Positions 1 to 11,912 of a DNA stretch of 64,000 nt are shown in pieces. The DNA comes from Rhizophagus clarus (Eukaryota > Glomeromycota > Glomeromycetes > Glomerales > Glomeraceae). The stretch spans positions 496,001-560,000 of the forward strand of contig BLAL01000030.1 in assembly GCA_015698045.1 (NCBI GenBank). The letters run 5' to 3'. The notes beneath the pieces were generated by a model. That model saw only the letters and a list, made by a program, of their open reading frames with translations. It was not told the origin of the DNA and searched no databases. Within the stretch, counting starts at the first letter, position 1. Each line of letters opens with the position of its first letter. Position numbers and translations under genes: made by a program.

Positions 1-176
1 AATTTGGTAATTTACTTTTTTTTTTTTCTTGTAAAAAATTTTCTAATTTTTAAATCATTTTAATCGCTTTAAACAGATGAAACAGATGATTAATCGTGTA
101 TCTATTTTATGCAGAGAATATTTTAATTATGGATCGTGAAACAGCTAAGATCTGAAATTTTAATTCTATTGTTTAT

Positions 177-995
177 ATGAAATTAGAAAGAAAAGCATAT
201 CTTGCTCCAGAATCATTAAATTCAAATTCACAAAGATATGAGACAAAGAGCATAGTTTATAGTTTTGGTAGGCTTCTTTGGAAATTGCCGAAAAATTCTT
301 TTTACCAAAAGAATATAGAGAAATTGCGCAAAAAGGTAATATTTATTTACATTTTGATTTGTGCATTTTTAAATAAAAAACGTTAAATTTCTTTAAAATA
401 TTTGTAAACCAGCTACCAATGATGACCCTCATTTAAGACCCACGCTCGCAAAGATCTTTACAACGTTAAATCGTTTTTATAAGAATGATAACAAACAATC
501 ATCATCTCAAGTTTTGCAAAATTGTCAAGAAACTTATAATGATATTAAATTATTAAAAGATGAAGTAAAAGAAAAAAGTATTAATAGATTGTCAAATTTA
601 CAGATTTTAATTATATGATGTTATATACAGCGATAATACAACTTAAATTCCTGAATTTAGCTTTTAAATGTTTTGAAACATGCGCAAAATTAGGGGATAT
701 GAGAGCAAAATATTTTAAGGCATATTATATTCAATAGAAATATGCTAAACTTGAAATAGATGAAACAAAAAGAGATCAATTAGTAGCGGAATTATATAAA
801 GAAGTGGCAGATTCAGATGAATATCCTGAAGCCCATAACGTCATTGTTTATATAAAGATATTAACGCCGGTTTTTATATTTCTCTGACACGGGTAAAAAG
901 ATTCTAAACTGGGTGAAAAATATGTGAAATTAGCCGCTTATAATCAATTTAAACCAGCTGTGGAATATTGTAAGAAAAATAATATTCTTCTGTAG
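177..995 (+). pseudogene. Decayed protein kinase (C-lobe) plus Sel1-repeat gene remnant
   Basis: The first piece (177-334) reads like a kinase C-lobe: YLAPES corresponds to the APE motif and KSIVYSFGRLLWKL to the usual KSDVYSFGVLLWEL of subdomain IX, with the invariant Asp of subdomain IX replaced by Ile. A probable intron (about 335-411, ending ccag) leads to a second piece with HLRPTLAKIFTTL, matching the subdomain XI RPT region. After a stop near 616, another frame gives Sel1-like helices (CFETCAKLGDMRAKYFKAYY, then GEKYVKLAAYNQFKPAVEYC) up to the TAG at 993-995, with several internal stops. Kinase-Sel1 fusions are a greatly expanded family in Glomeromycotina. The N-lobe and catalytic loop are not present, so this is a dead 3' remnant. 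Confidence 0.7.
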
Positions 996-1673
996 AGAAA
1001 TTTATAATTTATTCTTTTATAGCAACCAAAGTATTTTTAAATAAGTTATATTTAGAACAAATTTTTAAATTTAAAATTTTTTGTTAAAACATTCCGTATG
1101 TTTATGTTTGTATTTGTATTTGATATATAAAAAACAGATTAAGTTTTTTAATGCAAATTCCTCGGTTTACTAAATTTGTAAATTTTTTGGATTTCTCCTA
1201 GACTTGTTTTTTGTGTTAAATGTTTCAAAATAAAGCATGACGATATTTGTGAACCAATGATCATATTCAGGTAGAAATTTATAAACCCATCGGCACGGCA
1301 GAGAACCTTGCATTACAGTCCGGAATTGACTGACGCAAGACATTCTCAATACATGCAGTTTTCAACCGATGAGTAACTATATTTGCCTAGAAGTTTTTTT
1401 ACTTATGATACAAAAAAGAGAAATTAAAATTGCCCATTATGGGATTTACGCAAAATGTAAGACAAATTTGGAAATTATAATAAGATTTTAAATTAGGTAA
1501 TTGTTTAAATTGTTTCAAAGAACCCTGCATACTTTATATCAACTGTATCAAGTCCGCATAATTTGAGTGAGACAAACCATTAATTTTTATTTATTCATTT
1601 TGAATTTTTTTTTTGTTCAAATAAACTTAATTCATTTATTTTCAAAAGTGCGATATACTGTACATTTGATTCA
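996..1673. other. Intergenic, no gene seen
   Basis: AT-rich spacer between the kinase-Sel1 remnant and the membrane-protein gene. I see no open frame, RNA gene or clear repeat. It presumably contains the promoter of the gene starting at 1674, but no convincing TATA box is visible. Confidence 0.5.
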
Positions 1674-2747
1674 ATGGAAACAAGTCAAAGATTTCAACTT
1701 TTGTCCATAGGCAAAAACAAATTTCTTGTGAAAATCTTAATATATTTTTATATATTCACATCTGTCAATGTTCGTGCCGATGATGTTTATAATCCAAATC
1801 AAGACGCTTTTGATTTCGTAATAACCACTTTTATACCTTTTATGACCCTTTATGGATTATATTTAATCAAACGACAAAAGACTAAAGAAAATGAGAATAT
1901 TAAAATTACTAAATTTAGTAAATTTCTCATATATTTTGAAGGATTTCTTACCGATATCGGTATTATCATTGCATGTTTTGTCGTACCTTTGATTGGTTTC
2001 TATTTTGCCGAATTACCGATAAATAATTATCACGTTTTCATTTATGGAAATTGTTCCAGTTTACTCGCTTGTGTCTTTTTGATTATCTATTTTTGGTTGA
2101 CAGACATTTTTGCTCATAAATGTTTTAGACATTTGAGAGATGGAGGTCATATTTTACAGTATAATCTACTGATGACAGTACCATTTGCGAGCATGGACAT
2201 ATTTTATATTATTTTCGCATTTTCCGTTAATTATTTAAATATTAAAATAATTGTTTTAACTTATTATGGTATTTCATTAATTTGTAAGAGTATAATTAAG
2301 ATTAAATTAGGGGATGATCGAATAAAATTTTTAAAATATGTCACCTTATTAAGTTTACTCGCTTATTTGATCTTTACCAGTTATTTATCCGGCGTGTTTC
2401 TTAGTACAAATTTTTATCAAACAAAAATTATTTTTTTGATTGAAACCTTTGTCATATTTAGAATAATTTATTACTTTGATAATGAAGAGAAGGAGGAAGA
2501 TATAGAAGATAATAAGGAAGAAGATGAAGATGAGCGCGAAGATGATAAAGATTTGGATGAGGATGAGGAGAAAGGAAATACGAATAATAAAGATGAAAAA
2601 CGACATCTTACTCATGGATATATCAATTATCTTATGACTTTTAAAAGAGAAGACGAACGACGAAAATATAAACTTCGTCCTACTTTATTTATATGGATAG
2701 CATGCGTAATACTTCCATTTGTAATATTTCTTCCTATACTCTTTTAA
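1674..2747 (+). CDS. Multi-pass membrane protein with acidic cytosolic loop, family unknown
   Basis: A single uninterrupted frame of 357 residues. Residues 18-35 form a hydrophobic stretch ending VNVRADD that could be a signal peptide cleaved after Ala. Further hydrophobic segments lie near residues 47-66, 91-112, 121-143, 165-185, 190-208, 222-243, 250-270 and 338-357, giving about seven or eight membrane spans. Between the last two lies a strongly acidic Glu/Asp stretch (about 273-312), followed by a basic patch before the C-terminal span. I do not recognise a named family or catalytic motif. The frame has ordinary codon diversity and no stops, unlike the transposon remnants elsewhere, so it is likely a real gene, perhaps one of a lineage-specific group. 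Start chosen as the first Met; an intron at either end cannot be excluded. Confidence 0.7.
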   Translation: METSQRFQLLSIGKNKFLVKILIYFYIFTSVNVRADDVYNPNQDAFDFVITTFIPFMTLYGLYLIKRQKTKENENIKITKFSKFLIYFEGFLTDIGIIIACFVVPLIGFYFAELPINNYHVFIYGNCSSLLACVFLIIYFWLTDIFAHKCFRHLRDGGHILQYNLLMTVPFASMDIFYIIFAFSVNYLNIKIIVLTYYGISLICKSIIKIKLGDDRIKFLKYVTLLSLLAYLIFTSYLSGVFLSTNFYQTKIIFLIETFVIFRIIYYFDNEEKEEDIEDNKEEDEDEREDDKDLDEDEEKGNTNNKDEKRHLTHGYINYLMTFKREDERRKYKLRPTLFIWIACVILPFVIFLPILF

Positions 2748-3857
2748 CTAAATTAAATTTTCCTATAATGAAGACGTCTATAATATGTGAATTAATTTTA
2801 TGTAATATAAATTAAAGGTAACATTCAAAAAATTTAAACTATGGGAAAATGTCGATCCTCGTAGATCGATATTTTTACAAAAATCCTATTACTATTCTAT
2901 GAATATCGGTCAAAAGATGATAATGATTATAATGTATAGTAGTCGACAATTTATATTGTTAATTTATAAAATCGAAAATTCAAACAATTATGAACAATTA
3001 GGACAAAAGTTCGATAACAATGTAACAATTATCATCAATTTAATTAATTCATTATTACGACATCATCATATTTCAAATTTTGACTGATCATTCGGAAAAT
3101 AAATTAAATATTTCATTTCGAAACGTTTAGAATTTAGAATTTTTTTTTTTTTACGTTACTCCTGGTCCAGGCTGTTGGGACGGAATTTCCATAAATGTTA
3201 CGGCGAATTTATATTAGCGGATCTTCATGCATTATGCAATTAAACGCATAATTAATTAGGGTCTAAATTTTATAGTTGGTAATACAAATAACAAATATTG
3301 CGTGTTTGTAAAAACCAACGATAAGTGGTGCTTTTAGTGAATCTTTTTTTAAAAGATATTTACTTAACTTATATTATGTTTCAATCATGCAACATTAATT
3401 CCTTTTTTTACAAAGCACATCTTTTTTTATAAAATCGAACCAATCAAATTTGAATCAAACAATCCGTTAAAAAAATGATAAATTAAATTATATTGTTGAA
3501 AAATAAACAAAAAAAAAAAAAAAATTTTTTTTTTTAAACGCGTGTATAAAATGGATTCACATAACCTTTTTATTTTTGTAACAAAAAAAAAATTTTTTTT
3601 TTTTTTTAAAAAATTACTCAGTTTTATTTTTTTGTTTTTGTTTTGTGTTTTTTTTTTTTTTTTTTTTTTTGAAAGTTGATATTTCAAAAAAAAAGGTGCT
3701 TTATAAAAAAAAAGTTTTTCTGAACTTTCTCTCAAAGTTCATGTTAAAAAAGCACCGTTTTTTCTCTTTCTTTTTTTTTTAAAAAAAAAAAAAATTTATG
3801 CTGAGTTTTAGTTTTTCTTAAGGACTTCTTTATACCAATAACAATATAATAATAATA
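2748..3857. other. Intergenic with long poly(A)/poly(T) runs
   Basis: No credible gene. A 62-codon frame at 2899-3087 has no supporting features. From about 3500 to 3800 the sequence is dominated by A and T homopolymer runs of 10-20 nt, several arranged as A-run followed by T-run and so able to fold back. The coiled-coil gene begins right after this tract. Confidence 0.5.
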
Positions 3858-4925
3858 ATGTCAACTACTACCACTACTACAGTTTCTCGTTTACCTTCAC
3901 GTCTTCCCAAATCAGGCAAGACAACAAATGGAGCCCCAACTGGGCAACAACAAAAAACTCCCACTACGACTTCAAAATTACAAAAAATTTCGGTAAAAAC
4001 AAAATTGAAATCACCTTCAACTGGTATAAATAAAAGTCCTGATACTCCTACGTCCACCACGCAGTTACCATCGCCAAAGTCAACCTTAACTAGTAACGCT
4101 CCTACTGTAGCTACGACAAAATCACGACCTTATATCAAGACGAGTATTGATGCCTCGAATAAAACTTCGCTAGTAAGAAGTATGCTACCTTCCCCAAAAT
4201 CCAGCGTTTCTCCTACATCGAATATATATGATCCTAAAAGTCCTATAAAGAGAAATTTAGTAACGCAGACGGCAAAACAAACACCTTTAATGAAACGAAA
4301 AATTGAAGATTCTTCTGGTCGTACTGTACGAGCTGCATCTTCTCCAAATACTAAAAAATCAACTATTCAAATTCCTAAATCTATCACCACAAAAAACATG
4401 CCCCGTAAGAAGGCAACATCAGCACAAGATCAATCTCGAAAGAAATCTTTTAATTCTACTATTCCAACTCGAAAAAATGAAAATATGAAACTACTAACAG
4501 AAATTGAAGAGCTCCGAGCCGAAAATAAAAAATTACAGGCTGTGAATAGGGAGCTTATGCAAGAAAAAGGTTTGTTAACAGCCGATGTCTGTCAAATGGA
4601 ACATCGTTTAGCATGCGAAGAATCACGCGTTTTAGAGTTGGAGGTGGATGTTGCCGATTTACGTAGTTTATTAAATGGAAAAAACAATCAAATAGATCGC
4701 AACAATGACCATTATCGAAGCGAATTAGACATTGCCAATAATTTAATTATGGAACAAGCTGTTACGATGTCCGACCAACAATCTCTCATTGAAGAACTCA
4801 TGTCCCAATTGGATGAACAAGAAGGCATATGTCAAAACCTCCAGAATATTATCGAGAATTTCAAAACAAAACAAAATATCCTGGATGATTTCAAAGAAAT
4901 TAACTTTGCATTACAAATTTGCTAA
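3858..4925 (+). CDS. Basic Ser/Thr/Pro-rich protein with C-terminal coiled coil
   Basis: An intact 355-residue frame. Residues 1 to about 205 are low-complexity and rich in Thr, Ser, Pro and Lys, opening with a poly-Thr run. They contain many SP/TP dipeptides of the kind phosphorylated by proline-directed kinases, and Lys-rich patches that could bind microtubules or nucleic acid. Residues about 207-345 form a long predicted coiled coil with regular heptads (for example ELRAENKKLQAVNRELMQEK and SLIEELMSQLDEQEGICQNL). This architecture is typical of cytoskeleton-associated or spindle-pole proteins, but I cannot assign a family. The start is the first Met after the poly(A/T) tract; the gene converges on the flavodoxin-like gene downstream. 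A 3' extension by splicing is possible. Confidence 0.7.
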   Translation: MSTTTTTTVSRLPSRLPKSGKTTNGAPTGQQQKTPTTTSKLQKISVKTKLKSPSTGINKSPDTPTSTTQLPSPKSTLTSNAPTVATTKSRPYIKTSIDASNKTSLVRSMLPSPKSSVSPTSNIYDPKSPIKRNLVTQTAKQTPLMKRKIEDSSGRTVRAASSPNTKKSTIQIPKSITTKNMPRKKATSAQDQSRKKSFNSTIPTRKNENMKLLTEIEELRAENKKLQAVNRELMQEKGLLTADVCQMEHRLACEESRVLELEVDVADLRSLLNGKNNQIDRNNDHYRSELDIANNLIMEQAVTMSDQQSLIEELMSQLDEQEGICQNLQNIIENFKTKQNILDDFKEINFALQIC

Positions 4926-5798
4926 AAAATGACAAAACATTATTGAAGGATATTTTTAAAATCGGACAACTAAAACTTAATTTCCATTTAATTCCATCAT
5001 ATGTTTTTTGCTTCGACAGCGCGTCGGTGGACACAATAATATCTTACATTCCTTTCTTTTTCTTGCATTTACTCGTTAATGCATTTAATGACTGTTCCTC
5101 TTCATTAGATTGATACTACTTGTACTTAATTATTATATTATTATTATCATTAATTTGTATCATTCTCAATTTTATTGTGCGGTAGTATTTATTAACTTGA
5201 AATATTATATTATTATTAATGAATTGAATTCGAGAATTTTTTTTTTTTTTTTTTTACTAATTTTATGTATAAATCTTTTGATCATTTCAGCTCTAATTGA
5301 AATTGTGAATAAAATTTCTCTAATCACAATTTATAGTCAAACTTAATGATAAATTATAAGTAAAATTAGTTCTTTAAAGTGTAAATAAATAAAAAAAAAA
5401 CCCACAAAATTCTTTAAAATCAGAATTGTCGATCATTATTTTAAGATTTACGCTAAAATTTAATTCGTTCATGAACAATGTACATGTGTTACACAGGCTT
5501 ATTGTACAAAATTATTCTGCCCTTTTATTTTGTGAAACAGTATAAAAATACAAGAAAACGCCAAGCATATGAAACCCATAAAAATTTGAAATCTATTTTA
5601 CTTTCCTAAATAAATTATTCTACAGAAATATTAATAATAATATAATAATAATTAAAAATAATAAAATACTATTTAAATAAATAAATACAATTGTGATTCT
5701 TAATTAAATTCAGAAAATAAAAATAAAAATAAAAATAAAAGATAAAATTAACTTTTCTTAAAAAAAAAAAAAAAAAAATTATCATAAAAAAAATAAAA
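4926..5798. other. Convergent 3' intergenic region
   Basis: Spacer between two convergent genes. It has several AATAAA-like words (for example near 5386) and a short (AAAAT)n stretch near 5715-5745, consistent with 3' UTRs of both neighbours. No gene seen. Confidence 0.4.
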
Positions 5799-6984
5799 TT
5801 AATCTTGTAAAAAGCCATCATTTCCGCAGCATAACCAATATTTCTTTGATTTCTTTTTCTTTTCGGTTGATCTAGTTGTGGTTTGATTCGTTGTAGGATT
5901 ACTTGATTCTTCTACTATTTCTTCTTTTTTCTCTTCGGGTTTAATGCTATAAATTGAAGGGGAAAAAGAATAATTGAGAGTAATAAATTATGAGAAATGA
6001 ACTTAAACTTTTAAAAAAATTTTATAAAGGTTTCGACGAAGATTTGAGAGGCAAAATGAGAGTTTTATTTGTACAATTATTAAATAAAACTAGCTAATGT
6101 ACAATAAAATACATCATCATATGATATACTAATGGATTTATAATAATATTAAACTAAGTTAAACTATATTTTGCTATTAAGACTGCTTACGCTTTTTTTC
6201 CATTTATATAGGCTGAAACAACTTCAGCGAAATCTTTTCCTTGAAGTCGTGCGGCTTCCTTTTCTCTATCAGAGATTGGACGAGATGCATCAGAACCAGT
6301 TATTGTTCCACTTCCCCACGGCCCTCCTCCAATAACTTCGTCAGTTTTGCCATAATGAGGTATTCCATTTTGAAGCGGAACGTAAAGCATACCATGATGA
6401 GCGAAATAAGTGACAGCAGTGAAAGCTGTAGTTTCTTGTCCACCATGTTGAGTGGATGTAGAGAAAAAGAGTCCTGCGAATTTTCTATTCAAGGCATTTG
6501 TGTACCATAATTGACCAGTACTGTCCAAAAATGCTTTGACTTGAGCTGGCATAGTACCAAATCGAGTTGGGAATCCAAATAAGATACCATCGGCTTCAAC
6601 AAGTTTACTGGCTTTTTAAATTAAAAATATAAACATATATTATAAGTTCAAACCTCTAAAAAAAAAAATTTAAAAAAATAAGTCAATTTGAATAATATTC
6701 CTTACTTGTAATAATTGGAATATCTGGTTTAGGTGGAGCGTGCATTTTATCCAAAATTTCTTGAGGAAGAGTCTCGGGAACTTGGAACAATTCAACTTCG
6801 ACGCTTGGACTAACTGACTCAATACCCTTCTTGACTTCTTGAGCCAATTGGTAGATATGAGTATATGTGGTATAGCTATTATCAATGATGATTATTTATA
6901 ATTAGTTTAGTTTTTAAATTTTATCAATCGACAAAAAAAAAAACCTTCATTTGATACTAACATGACGATAAAGATTTTGACCAT
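5799..6984 (-). CDS. Flavodoxin-like NAD(P)H:quinone oxidoreductase (WrbA/YCP4 family) with lipidation-type tail
   Basis: Four exons on the minus strand: 6962-6984, 6706-6875, 6191-6611 and 5799-5946, giving 253 codons. The start MVKIFIVIY with the following TTYTH is the FMN phosphate loop. Later come EADGILFGFPTRFGTMPAQ and FAGLFFSTSTQHGGQE, signature segments of the WrbA/Pst2/Ycp4 family that binds FMN and reduces quinones by two electrons. Introns have GT-AG ends and an ACTAAT-like branch site. Exon 3 can also be read straight to a TAA at 6187-6189 giving a 205-residue form, but that TAA is part of a strong donor, GTAAGC. Splicing to 5946 stays in frame and adds a Glu/Lys-rich tail ending KKKKSKKYWLCCGNDGFLQD. 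The polybasic stretch plus Cys-Cys resembles palmitoylated membrane anchors such as reported for yeast Ycp4. Exon 3-4 splicing is inferred from frame and sites. Confidence 0.88.
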
Positions 6985-7098
6985 TTTTACGAGATTTAAT
7001 TTATCGAAGGAAAATTATAAAATATTTTTTTTTTAATTGTAACTTTATTTTTTGTATATATTTTCTGAGAATGAATTTCCAAAACAATTCATCTGAGT

Positions 7099-7110
7099 CC
7101 TTTATATATC
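7099..7110 (-). promoter_or_regulatory. Probable TATA box of the flavodoxin-like gene
   Basis: On the minus strand this reads GATATATAAAGG, about 115 bp upstream of the ATG at 6984, a plausible distance for a short 5' leader. Confidence 0.45.
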
Positions 7111-8432
7111 TTTTTTTTCATCTATTGTAGATTTTTTTTTTGCGACAAACGTCATATCTTACAAATGTTCAAAATTTCTAAGATCGACGTCCATTAGTAA
7201 TGGATTACAAATACGTTTAGTTCTAATAATAACGGGCAGAATTATGTTTAATTTAGCCAACATTATAATAATATAATTTTGGCCATTTTCCCGTATCGTA
7301 TATGTCATTTATGTTCAAGATCTACAAGGAAATAATTACAAATTCCATGGTTAAATCACGTGGATTGTGAAATTGAATTAATAATCAACCAAATTTGTGA
7401 TCGATCATCAGATACTTGGAGTGAAACGGTTATTTTTAATATACAGTAATTACGTAATATTCCAAGCTCTAATGTAAAAACGTGATAAAATTGGAAACCT
7501 ATATATTATGAATAAATTTAAAAGAAGTAAATGGACCAAAATGATCATAAAGCTGCCAATTATTCTTTGAAATGTTTTATTAATTTTCCATTTCAATTTT
7601 ATTATGGTAACGAGAAGAATAAACTTTGATCGAGAAAGTAAATCGGATGGATTTATCGGGATTACCCTTATCCGGATAAAGAGATAATAAAATCCGGTCA
7701 TTTCATCCGGATCCGATTATGTACCGGCTTACCGCTCTGAGAATTTATTAATATAAGAAGATATTAGTAATCAATAAAAATTGCCAAATCAAACAATCTT
7801 TTATTAGAATTGCCTAAACTTCCATATCTGTTCTGTCACGTTCCAGAAATAAATTATTAAGAATTTCCTATTTTTATGTTCTTTAAAAATAGTAATTGAG
7901 ATAACCGAGAACTTATTTCGATATAAAAGTACTTAACATTTGTTACTCAGAAGAATCAGAAGAAAAAAAAAAAATTCGTGAAGTCAGAATCCGTGTATCT
8001 TAATTAATTTTACTCTATTGAAAAAATCCACTATAATAAAGTGTCACTGCATTGCTTCTCGCGATTACTTAAGAAGAGAATTCGATACGAGATTTTTTGA
8101 GAATTTTTAATTAATTTGATATAATTTATTTTATCATTATGACTATCGTTATATTAAATTTTATTATGCAATAGAACAGTAAATTAGTAAAAAGCTTAAA
8201 CAACAAATAGTCTAAATAGACTATTAACTTTTATCAATGAGAAAAATTTTATAAGAAATAAAGTTTAATTAGTGTTCGATATGAATTTCATAGCAAAAGC
8301 TTATCAAAGTTTAAAATGTTATTATTAGTATGCGCGCGTGTATATTAAATAACTTTATTCACTTCTTCTCATAACCCTTAATTTGATTAAAAATACTCGT
8401 CCAATATCGATTTTAAAAGATATATTATAATA
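7111..8432. other. Divergent promoter region between flavodoxin-like gene and CDH1
   Basis: No gene. It separates the minus-strand oxidoreductase from the plus-strand APC/C activator and so holds both promoters. A cluster of CCGGAT and ATCCGG words lies at about 7635-7730. TATAAAAG at 7922-7929 is the best TATA candidate for the plus-strand gene and would imply a leader of roughly 480 nt. Confidence 0.4.
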
Positions 8433-11400
8433 ATGTATCAACAAGAAAACAAATCAAATTTTACTTCTCCAAGTCGTTCTTCATCTTCACAAGAAAGTAT
8501 TTTAAGCACACCTAACAATATATCGTTTGGACAGGCAATAAATCATCAACAGGGAAATGGAATAGGGCATTCTTACAGGGATAGGTATTAATTTACGCAA
8601 TTTCATATTCATCAAAGTATCAAATAGTACAAGATTGATAAATTAAATTATTGTGTTTAAAAAAAAAATATAATATTTAAGATTTATACCTGTCAGAAGT
8701 GAAGATATGATATCCGAGTTCCAGAGGCGTTCGGCAACTACAAAACAGAATAATCGAAAAAGAAAATTATCTGAATCTGATAACGATCAAGGTAAGTAAT
8801 TCATATCAATTTATTATATCTTTCATTATTTTAACAAAACTTTTTCTCATTGCAGAATGTGATCGTCTTCGTAAAATAATTGTGCAACGAATTATGTTTC
8901 CTATTCGTTCTATCAATGATGAGATTACCAAGAATATTGATGCTAGTTCGGTTTCTTCTACCGAGAATATTTTAAATTTTCAAAAGCCGTTTAATCGACG
9001 ACCCGGATTTATTGATACACCTTACAGAGAAACTTACGCTACAACTCCGTTCTCACATGATATTGAGAAATTGATGATGACACCACAAAAATCGACCAGG
9101 AAAATTAATCCACAGCCCTACCAAATGCTTGCTTTCTGTAATGATTTAACACTTAAGGTTGATATTCTAATTCAGTTTATAATGCTATCAAGAACATATT
9201 GAAATATTGTTCAATTATGTAGGATGATTTTTATTTGAACATTGTTGATTGGTCCTCGTTTGATATGTTAGGGTTAGGGCTAGATTGTAGCGTTTACTTG
9301 TGGAACACCGGAACTTCAAAGGTTAGTACAGAAAAATAAGGTGAACCTTTTAAATTCAATTAATTATTTATGTGTATTTTAAGATGACAAAATTATGCGA
9401 TTTGGGATTTCCATATACTATCTCATCTGTCAAATGGTTTCCTCAGGTATTTAATTATATTATAATTATCATAAAAGATCTGGTAATGAAATTTATTTAT
9501 TTGTTTTTTTAATAGAATTTTCAACTTGCTGTTGGAACGACAGAAGGAAAAGTTCAAATTTGGGACGCGCAAAAACTTATGAAAGTTCGTGACTTCGACG
9601 GACATAGATCACGTGTCGGTAAGTAATCAAAATTAATTGAGTAAAATACTATAATAATTCATTGTATTATAGGTACTCTTGAGTGGAATAGAAACATTTT
9701 AAGTACTGGTAGTGGTGATCGTATTATTTACCATAGGGATCAAAGGAGTCCAAATGACTACATTCAAGCTTTCGTAGGACATAAATCCGAGGTATTAATC
9801 ACTTTTTTTATGAAAAAAATATACATTAACAATCACTGTGCATGTAACCCTCTAATTTGCTTTATTATAGTTAACATAATAAAATTTTTGGCACAGCATC
9901 CTCTTCCAACATATAACACATATGTAAAGTTTAAAATCAACCAAAATTTATTTAATTGGTTAAATTAACGGTTTTTGAATTTATAATTCTGGCCGAAATT
10001 TCCTTAATTCTGGCCAAAATCGTAATTCCGGCCTAAATTTGGTTAAAATTGAAAATTTCAGGCCAAATATAACACTTCATTTATACAAAATAACTCTCAA
10101 ACTAAATATGGGAAATAAAACTTCTAAATGGCCCCTAAGTGTTTATTAAAAAATTTCTTCAAATACATTTTGTTTTTCAAGTTGGATCTTAGTTAGAAGT
10201 TGATGTATTTTTTTCATTAAAAATAAAAAATTAATGCAAAAAACTTGTCATTTGTCAACCATAACGAGTATTATAAAAATTTAAATTAAAATAGAAAATA
10301 TTTTATATCATTATATAACAGGTAAAAAGTTAAAATACATAAATCTAAATAATTTTTTAATACAATAAATATAATTTAAATTCATCAAAAAAAATTTTTT
10401 TGCTTTTTATTTTATTTATATAATTAAATTATAAAATTTCTTTATTATTTTAGTTGTTTTAACTGTAAAATAAACTACCCATTAATTTCAAGAACAATTA
10501 AATATTAAAAAATATCTTTTTTACAATAAAAATCTAATATTTAAATATGATTGGACAGAAATAAATTGGTTAAAAACAACGAAAATTTTGTATTATTTTT
10601 TAATTAAAAATAAATATATTACCCAAAAATGAGCTTAATAACGTTATTCTCCTCTTGTTTACTAATGTTAAATAAAAATTTGTCATTATTTCATATTAAT
10701 AAACAGAAAAATATTAATAGATTCAATAATAACTAAAAATCTAGTTGGATAACCAGCACTATTACCTTAATAAAAGTTGTTTCTTTTGTAAATTTATGGC
10801 TAAAAATGAGATATTTATTATTAGTTAAAAATTTCTTTTTAAAATTTTATGACATAAAAAATCTTTTTTTTTTCAAAAAAACAGTTTTTTCGTATTTATA
10901 CAAAAACTAATTGAAAAACTGCCCTTATAACCTTAGAAAATCTTTTTCCTCGTGCAAATTTACATATATTTTTGCTATTAACATTATGTGTTTGTCCATA
11001 CTTTTATAAAGATCTCAAAAAATAGTAGTTTTTAAACGTAAATTTCACGTATATGCAAAGAAAAAAAAATAATTGTAAAAATGGAAAATTAGTTTTAAAA
11101 ACTGATAAAGCACATGACAATCTATGATATTACTTAATTTGTATAGGAGTTGCATATTAAAATTGATGGTTAATTATAAAATGAAGTAACTCGATTATAG
11201 TTACACAAATTTCTTTTAATATGAAAATGATCTACATGTTACATGCGCGGTGATTGTTAAAGGATGGTTGATATTTGATAATTTTCGATTTAGATTTGCG
11301 GATTGAAATGGAATTTCGAAGGAGATCAATTAGCAAGTGGAGGCAATGCTAACGAGTTATTTATCTGGGAAGGCATGAACCCCGCTTCAGCTCGAAAACT

Positions 11401-11912
11401 AGAAGGTCACAAAGCTGCAATTCGTGCTATTTCATGGAGTCCTCATGCCCGTAACTTATTAGTCAGTGGGGGAGGTCATTTAGATCGCCAGATACGTTTC
11501 TGGAATACAATAGACGGAAGGACCTTGGCATGTTATAATGCCAAGTCTCAGGTTATTATAATTAATGAAATTCTCATTTACTTACATTTAATATTTTATT
11601 GAATGATGAAATTATATATAGGTTTGTAATTTACAATGGTCTTCAACAGTAAATGAAATAGTTTCAACACATGGGTGGTGGAAAAATGATGTTATTATTT
11701 GGAAATATCCATCAATGCAAAAAATTACTACGTTAAAAGGCCATACTTATCGCGTTCTTTATTTTTCTATTTCACCAAATGGAGAAGACATTGTAACTGG
11801 CGCCGGTGGTGACGATAATACTTTAAGATTCTGGAAGATTTTTAATACCCCAAATAAAAACAAAAAGATAGAAAATAAATATTCATGGAAACTTGATGGT
11901 CTTATTCGTTAG
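8433..11912 (+). CDS. CDH1: Cdh1/Fizzy-related WD40 activator of the anaphase-promoting complex
   Basis: Nine exons join in frame to 498 codons: 8433-8584, 8682-8791, 8856-9157, 9223-9321, 9384-9446, 9516-9618, 9673-9791, 11294-11551 and 11622-11912. The N-terminal part carries the C-box DRFIPVR, split by intron 1 inside the Arg codon, and a basic KRKLSE patch. Exon 4 begins DDFYLNIVDWSS, the hallmark start of the WD40 propeller in Cdc20/Cdh1. Later blades show STGSGDRIIYHRD, ICGLKWN, QLASGGN, SHG-type STHGW and GHTYRVLYFSISPNGE. The protein ends GLIR, the C-terminal Ile-Arg tail that docks on APC3. LCDLG, STHG and RFWKIF favour Cdh1/Ste9 over Cdc20. The product would activate APC/C in late mitosis and G1; several S/T-P sites in the N-terminal third could be CDK targets. 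Intron 7 is 1502 bp because of an inserted element; the others are 54-97 bp. Confidence 0.93.
9830..11256. mobile_element. Non-coding TIR element inside CDH1 intron 7
   Basis: The intron contains a 1427-bp block bounded by inverted repeats: CAATCACTGTGCATGTAAC on the left and, read in reverse complement, CAATCACCGCGCATGTAAC on the right. TTAA stands immediately outside both ends (9826-9829, 11257-11260), so the target duplication is TTAA or the inner TA. The left part holds GGCCAAAAT/GGCCGAAAT-type motifs also seen at about 53900-54030, and the right part resembles 60760-61047. No transposase frame is present, so it is a non-autonomous element. It stops about 35 bp short of exon 8, leaving the splice acceptor intact. 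Confidence 0.75.

Noticed and set aside
2899..3087. 62-codon frame as a small protein gene
   Set aside because: AT-biased composition, no motif, and the nearest upstream ATG frame stops after seven codons.
6241..6510. Plus-strand 89-codon frame within the oxidoreductase
   Set aside because: It is antisense to exon 3 of a clearly recognised family member.
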